A stretch of 8,191 nt of DNA from the NCBI GenBank assembly GCA_028691575.1, contig JAQUYY010000076.1:1-8191 (forward strand), in the 5' to 3' direction. Numbering within the stretch: position 1 is the first letter of the stretch; each line of letters starts with the position of its first letter. Made by a program: the position numbers and the translations under genes. This document shows, piece by piece, positions 5,874-8,191 of the stretch. The notes beneath the pieces are model-generated. The model was not told where the DNA came from. It did not search any database and saw only the letters and a program-made list of their open reading frames with translations. Origin of the DNA: Candidatus Gastranaerophilales bacterium. Its GTDB lineage: Bacteria > Cyanobacteriota > Vampirovibrionia > Gastranaerophilales > JAQUYY01.

Positions 5874-6785
5874 TTACTCGTACAAGTATTTTGCCGAACA
5901 GCCATTACCTCTATTCGTTGATTCTGTTGAACCTTCTATGCAAGTTTCTAATGGGTCATAAAAACCTCTTGCTCCTGTTGGTATTAATGCATTTGATACT
6001 ATAGTTATATCAAATATATCTTTTCCCAGTTTATTTGGTTTTTTAAATCCATTTACATCTATTTGTATATATCCACATTTTGTATAATCTCCACCTGCAT
6101 AACTTGTATCTAGGTTGCAAGTTGAGTTTTGAATACCAAATCTTATTAAAATGCCATTATTTAAAATTAATCCGGGATCATGTTGAGTTCCTATAGTTGT
6201 ACCGCTTAAATACTGCCAATTACTGCTGGTATGCCAACAACCTTCTGCGCTTCCTCCAGATCCTGTTCCTCCAAATTCCGATGTTCCTGAACAATCTTTT
6301 ATTATATTTAATTTTGCAGCAAAAGCATTTTTTAAATCTTCACTTCCTAGAGCATCCCCGGGGAAAGCTCCTGCTAAAGTTCCGCCGTTATCAGCTACAA
6401 TCATCATTGTTGCCTGTGACAGGTCAGAATATTGTTTTTTCCATGCTGCTTTTAATTCGGCATCGCTTGTCGTGCCAAATAACATCGGTGTTACGATGGA
6501 GGCAATTATTCCGATTATTGCAATGACTATTAGGGTTTCGGCTAAAGTAAATGCTTTTCGCTTTTCTTGGTTGCTCGCGTTAAACGGCGTTACACTTGCC
6601 TGCTTCGGGTCACGCCCCGAACCTGCAAGTTTCAGCCTCTGCTCGCAATCCGCTTCTGCTAATGTGAATCCTGTTTTTTGAATTATGTTCATCTCGCTTT
6701 TTAATCCGAATTTCTTTTCCATTTCTTTTTTTATTTTTAATTTTATTGTTTCAAATGCTAAAACTGTTTTTATATCCATGAACAT
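5874..6785 (-). CDS. Pseudopilin / type II secretion-like prepilin with an interrupted, duplicated leader motif
   Basis: A type IV pilin-like protein: exported, cleaved by prepilin peptidase and methylated at the new N-terminus, with a hydrophobic helix that anchors or polymerises the subunit. Residues 79-103 carry AFTLAETLIVIAIIGIIASI, the class III signal with Glu at +5 (E83). A second motif, GFTLAE, occurs 39 residues earlier (39-44) but is followed by a charged, G+C-rich segment instead of a hydrophobic helix. The globular part (105-303) has six Cys (165, 183, 223, 237, 282, 296), plausible as three disulphides, and DVNGFKKPNKLGKD (243-256), an Asp/Asn-rich motif common in pseudopilins of this kind. 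The start at 6785 is chosen because AAGGGA (6794-6799) lies 8 bp upstream, although it gives an unusually long leader; the internal ATG at codon 32 would give a classical short leader before the first motif. It is transcribed from its own promoter behind trmD. Whether it is a pilin, a minor pilin or a secretion pseudopilin is not decidable here. Confidence 0.85.
   Translation of the reverse strand: MFMDIKTVLAFETIKLKIKKEMEKKFGLKSEMNIIQKTGFTLAEADCEQRLKLAGSGRDPKQASVTPFNASNQEKRKAFTLAETLIVIAIIGIIASIVTPMLFGTTSDAELKAAWKKQYSDLSQATMMIVADNGGTLAGAFPGDALGSEDLKNAFAAKLNIIKDCSGTSEFGGTGSGGSAEGCWHTSSNWQYLSGTTIGTQHDPGLILNNGILIRFGIQNSTCNLDTSYAGGDYTKCGYIQIDVNGFKKPNKLGKDIFDITIVSNALIPTGARGFYDPLETCIEGSTESTNRGNGCSAKYLYE
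6537..6668 (-). repeat. G+C-rich in-frame insert bounded by two copies of the FTLAE-coding sequence
   Basis: Within the pseudopilin gene, TTCACATTAGCAGAA (6654-6668, minus strand) and TTTACTTTAGCCGAA (6537-6551) both encode FTLAE and are exactly 117 bases (39 codons) apart. The 102 bases between them (6552-6653) contain 57 G+C (56%), while a stretch of the same gene (6001-6060) has 13 of 60 (22%). The insert includes a hairpin at 6595-6629: an outer stem CTTGC/GCAAG and an inner stem TTCGGG/CCCGAA, separated by a small internal loop. The two FTLAE copies differ at three third-codon positions, so this is not a fresh target-site duplication; one copy may travel with the element. No transposase is encoded. 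I infer a small palindromic repeat element tolerated in the reading frame. Confidence 0.6.
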
Positions 6786-6820
6786 ATTCTTTTTCCCTTA
6801 ATTCTTTTTATTTATATTCT

Positions 6821-6849
6821 ATTTTAAAGATACTTTATGAGCAAGTCAA
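6821..6849 (-). promoter_or_regulatory. Promoter of the pseudopilin gene
   Basis: Minus strand TTGACT (6844-6849), a 17-bp spacer, then TAAAAT (6821-6826): a near-consensus housekeeping promoter. The -35 begins 6 bp past the trmD stop codon. Transcription should start near 6814, leaving a leader of roughly 28 bases that contains the AAGGGA ribosome site. There is no terminator between trmD and this promoter, so readthrough from trmD is also possible. Confidence 0.65.
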
Positions 6850-6855
6850 TAATAT

Positions 6856-7584
6856 TTACTTTTGTTTAATATGTTTATCTAAAAATAATTTATCTTCTTT
6901 TGTTAATTTTACTTTTTCCAGTAAATCAGGACGTTTTTCTAATGTTCTTAATAACTGCTGTTCTCTTCGCCATTTTTTAATTTCCTGATGATGCCCCGAC
7001 AATAAAACATCGGGAACTTTATATCCTTCAAAATCATAGGGCTTGGTATATTGTGGATATTCAATAAATCCGTCTGAAAAAGTATCTTCATGTGCCGATT
7101 CAATTTTGCCCAATGCACCTTCTACGTTTCTTGAAACGGCATCAATAAGACATAATGCAGGCAATTCTCCGCCCGTTAAGACAAAATCACCGATAGAAAC
7201 CTCTTGAGCATTGATATTTTGTCTTATTCGCTCGTCAAAGCCTTCGTAATGTCCGCAAATAAGTATGATTTGATTTTTCTTGCTCAATTCTATAGCCATT
7301 TCTTGAGAAAACGGCTTTCCTTGAGGAGTCAACAGAATTCTGGCAGAATTTTTCTGCTCTTTTATTGAATTTACGGCATCAAAAACAGGCTCACACATGA
7401 GAACCATGCCTGCGCCACCGCCATAAGGCGTATCATCTACTCTTTTGTGCTTATTTTTGGAAAAATCTCTGGGGTTTATTGTATTTACATTAATGATATC
7501 CAGTTTATTGGCACGACCAATAATACTGCTATTGCAGTAATTTTCAATGATTTCAGGAAATAACGTAACTACATCAAATTGCAT
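6856..7584 (-). CDS. trmD: tRNA (guanine-N1)-methyltransferase TrmD
   Basis: SPOUT-class enzyme that uses S-adenosylmethionine to make m1G37 next to the anticodon of tRNAs reading CNN-type codons, preventing +1 frameshifting; it acts as a cytoplasmic homodimer. At 242 residues it is full length. Motifs in order: FDVVTLFPEII (3-13), DDTPYGGGAGMVLM (50-63), GHYEGFDERI (111-120), IGDFVLTGGELPALCLIDAV (131-150; part of the knotted SAM site), then R152 and D171 in DTFSDG, aligned with the catalytic Arg154 and Asp169 of the Haemophilus enzyme. LLSGHHQEIKKWRREQ (194-209) leads into the C-terminal tRNA-binding helices. The ATG directly abuts the TAA of the upstream diguanylate cyclase gene, and the only ribosome site is AAAGGCG inside that gene's end, so translation is probably coupled. 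It lacks its usual neighbours (rpsP, rimM, rplS) in this window. Confidence 0.97.
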   Translation of the reverse strand: MQFDVVTLFPEIIENYCNSSIIGRANKLDIINVNTINPRDFSKNKHKRVDDTPYGGGAGMVLMCEPVFDAVNSIKEQKNSARILLTPQGKPFSQEMAIELSKKNQIILICGHYEGFDERIRQNINAQEVSIGDFVLTGGELPALCLIDAVSRNVEGALGKIESAHEDTFSDGFIEYPQYTKPYDFEGYKVPDVLLSGHHQEIKKWRREQQLLRTLEKRPDLLEKVKLTKEDKLFLDKHIKQK

Positions 7585-8191
7585 TTATTTTTTCGCCTTT
7601 TTTTCTTCGGTCTTTAAAATCGAACCGACCTGATTTCTGCCGTTTTCTTTAGCCCGATATAAACCTTGATCAGCAAATTCAATGAGTAATTGAGGAGCAT
7701 AGCCATGCTGAGGATAAGTAGCAACTCCCAAACTTATTGTAACATTAACTGTTACTTGCTCCGATAATTTAAAAGGTTTATCCGCAACAGCTCTGCAAAC
7801 TTTATCAGCTGTGGTCAATGCTTCTTCTAAATCGGTATTGCTAAGTACTATCGCCATTTCTTCCCCGCCATATCTTGCAACCAGATCGGAATTTCGGACA
7901 GTTTTTTTCAAAAGACCTGCAACTTGCTTTAATACAGCATCTCCTGCCTGGTGTCCGTATGTATCATTGAATTTTTTAAAAAAGTCAATATCAATTAACA
8001 GTAATGAAAAATGAGAATCATATCTTTTGCAAGTTTCGATAGAATTTGTCATATGCTCCTGGAAATACCTGTGATTATACAAATTCGTCAAACCATCGGT
8101 AGTTGCTAACTTGTAAGTATATTCAAAATCTTTGGATTTATTTATATATTTGATAATATAAATAACTGTAAAGGTAATTAGAGCAACGGTA
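7585..8191 (-). CDS. Membrane-anchored diguanylate cyclase (GGDEF domain), N-terminus cut by window edge
   Basis: Synthesises cyclic di-GMP from two GTP. The frame has no stop up to the right window edge, giving 201 visible residues, so the real start is outside; a TTG at 8089-8091 is simply the Leu of the conserved DGLTNLYNHRYF and not a start. The visible N-terminus (about residues 1-16, VALITFTVIYII) is the end of a membrane helix, followed by a short linker into the GGDEF domain. The metal-binding LLIDIDFFKKFNDTYGHQAGD, the product-inhibition I-site RNSD (99-102) and, five residues on, the active-site loop GGEEM (108-112) are all present; Glu in the third position is an accepted active form, and Met in place of the last Phe is a minor variant. 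It is therefore probably catalytic and feedback-regulated. The C-terminus ends in a Lys-rich tail (KTEEKKAKK). Its sensor input is not visible. It is in a tight pair with trmD. Confidence 0.93.
   Translation of the reverse strand, partial: TVALITFTVIYIIKYINKSKDFEYTYKLATTDGLTNLYNHRYFQEHMTNSIETCKRYDSHFSLLLIDIDFFKKFNDTYGHQAGDAVLKQVAGLLKKTVRNSDLVARYGGEEMAIVLSNTDLEEALTTADKVCRAVADKPFKLSEQVTVNVTISLGVATYPQHGYAPQLLIEFADQGLYRAKENGRNQVGSILKTEEKKAKK

Noticed and set aside
6197..6681. Two plus-strand open frames opposite the pseudopilin gene
   Set aside because: They are shadows: the minus strand encodes the pilin helix and the Cys-containing domain, and the plus frames lack recognisable domains or ribosome sites.
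8089..8091. TTG as the start codon of the diguanylate cyclase
   Set aside because: The frame is open further upstream and encodes the conserved Asp-Gly before it, a linker and a membrane helix, so the gene begins outside the window.

Overview
This is an AT-rich bacterial chromosome segment (roughly one third G+C by eye) that uses the standard code: every Trp codon I checked is TGG, and the complete genes end mostly in TAA. The mix of genes suggests a non-photosynthetic relative of the Cyanobacteria (Vampirovibrionia / Gastranaerophilales type). It includes a pseudopilin with the FTLAE...hydrophobic-helix signature and a DVNGxxxPNxxGxD motif, a cytoplasmic M16 peptidase with an Asn/Tyr/Gln-rich N-terminus, BioY and a lone FeoA. 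This placement is inference from gene style, not from a marker tree.

Layout from left to right. The left edge (minus strand) holds the first ~312 residues of an M29 aminopeptidase. A 380-base divergent intergenic region follows. It contains an extended -10 box, two small hairpins and a good rho-independent terminator, all on the plus strand, which together suggest a small non-coding RNA. Next on the plus strand come rimI and bioY (3 bp apart, one likely operon), then feoA and a large two-domain M16 zinc peptidase, the last two with likely promoters of their own. The M16 reading frame stops at a TGA but continues in frame for 30 plausible codons to a TAA. A short convergent gap with a perfect 8-bp palindrome separates it from the minus-strand genes.

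The minus-strand block, read right to left, is a membrane-anchored diguanylate cyclase (5' end outside the window), trmD (its ATG abuts the cyclase stop codon), and a pseudopilin gene with its own strong promoter.

The two most unusual observations are these. First, the pseudopilin gene contains a G+C-rich, hairpin-forming, in-frame segment with the prepilin motif FTLAE at both ends, which looks like a small repeat element inserted into the prepilin leader. Second, the M16 gene has an in-frame UGA near its C-terminus. Functionally the window mixes housekeeping (RimI, TrmD, peptidases), micronutrient handling (BioY, FeoA-like), c-di-GMP signalling and a pilus or secretion component. There is no single dedicated pathway and no phage, CRISPR or transposase gene.
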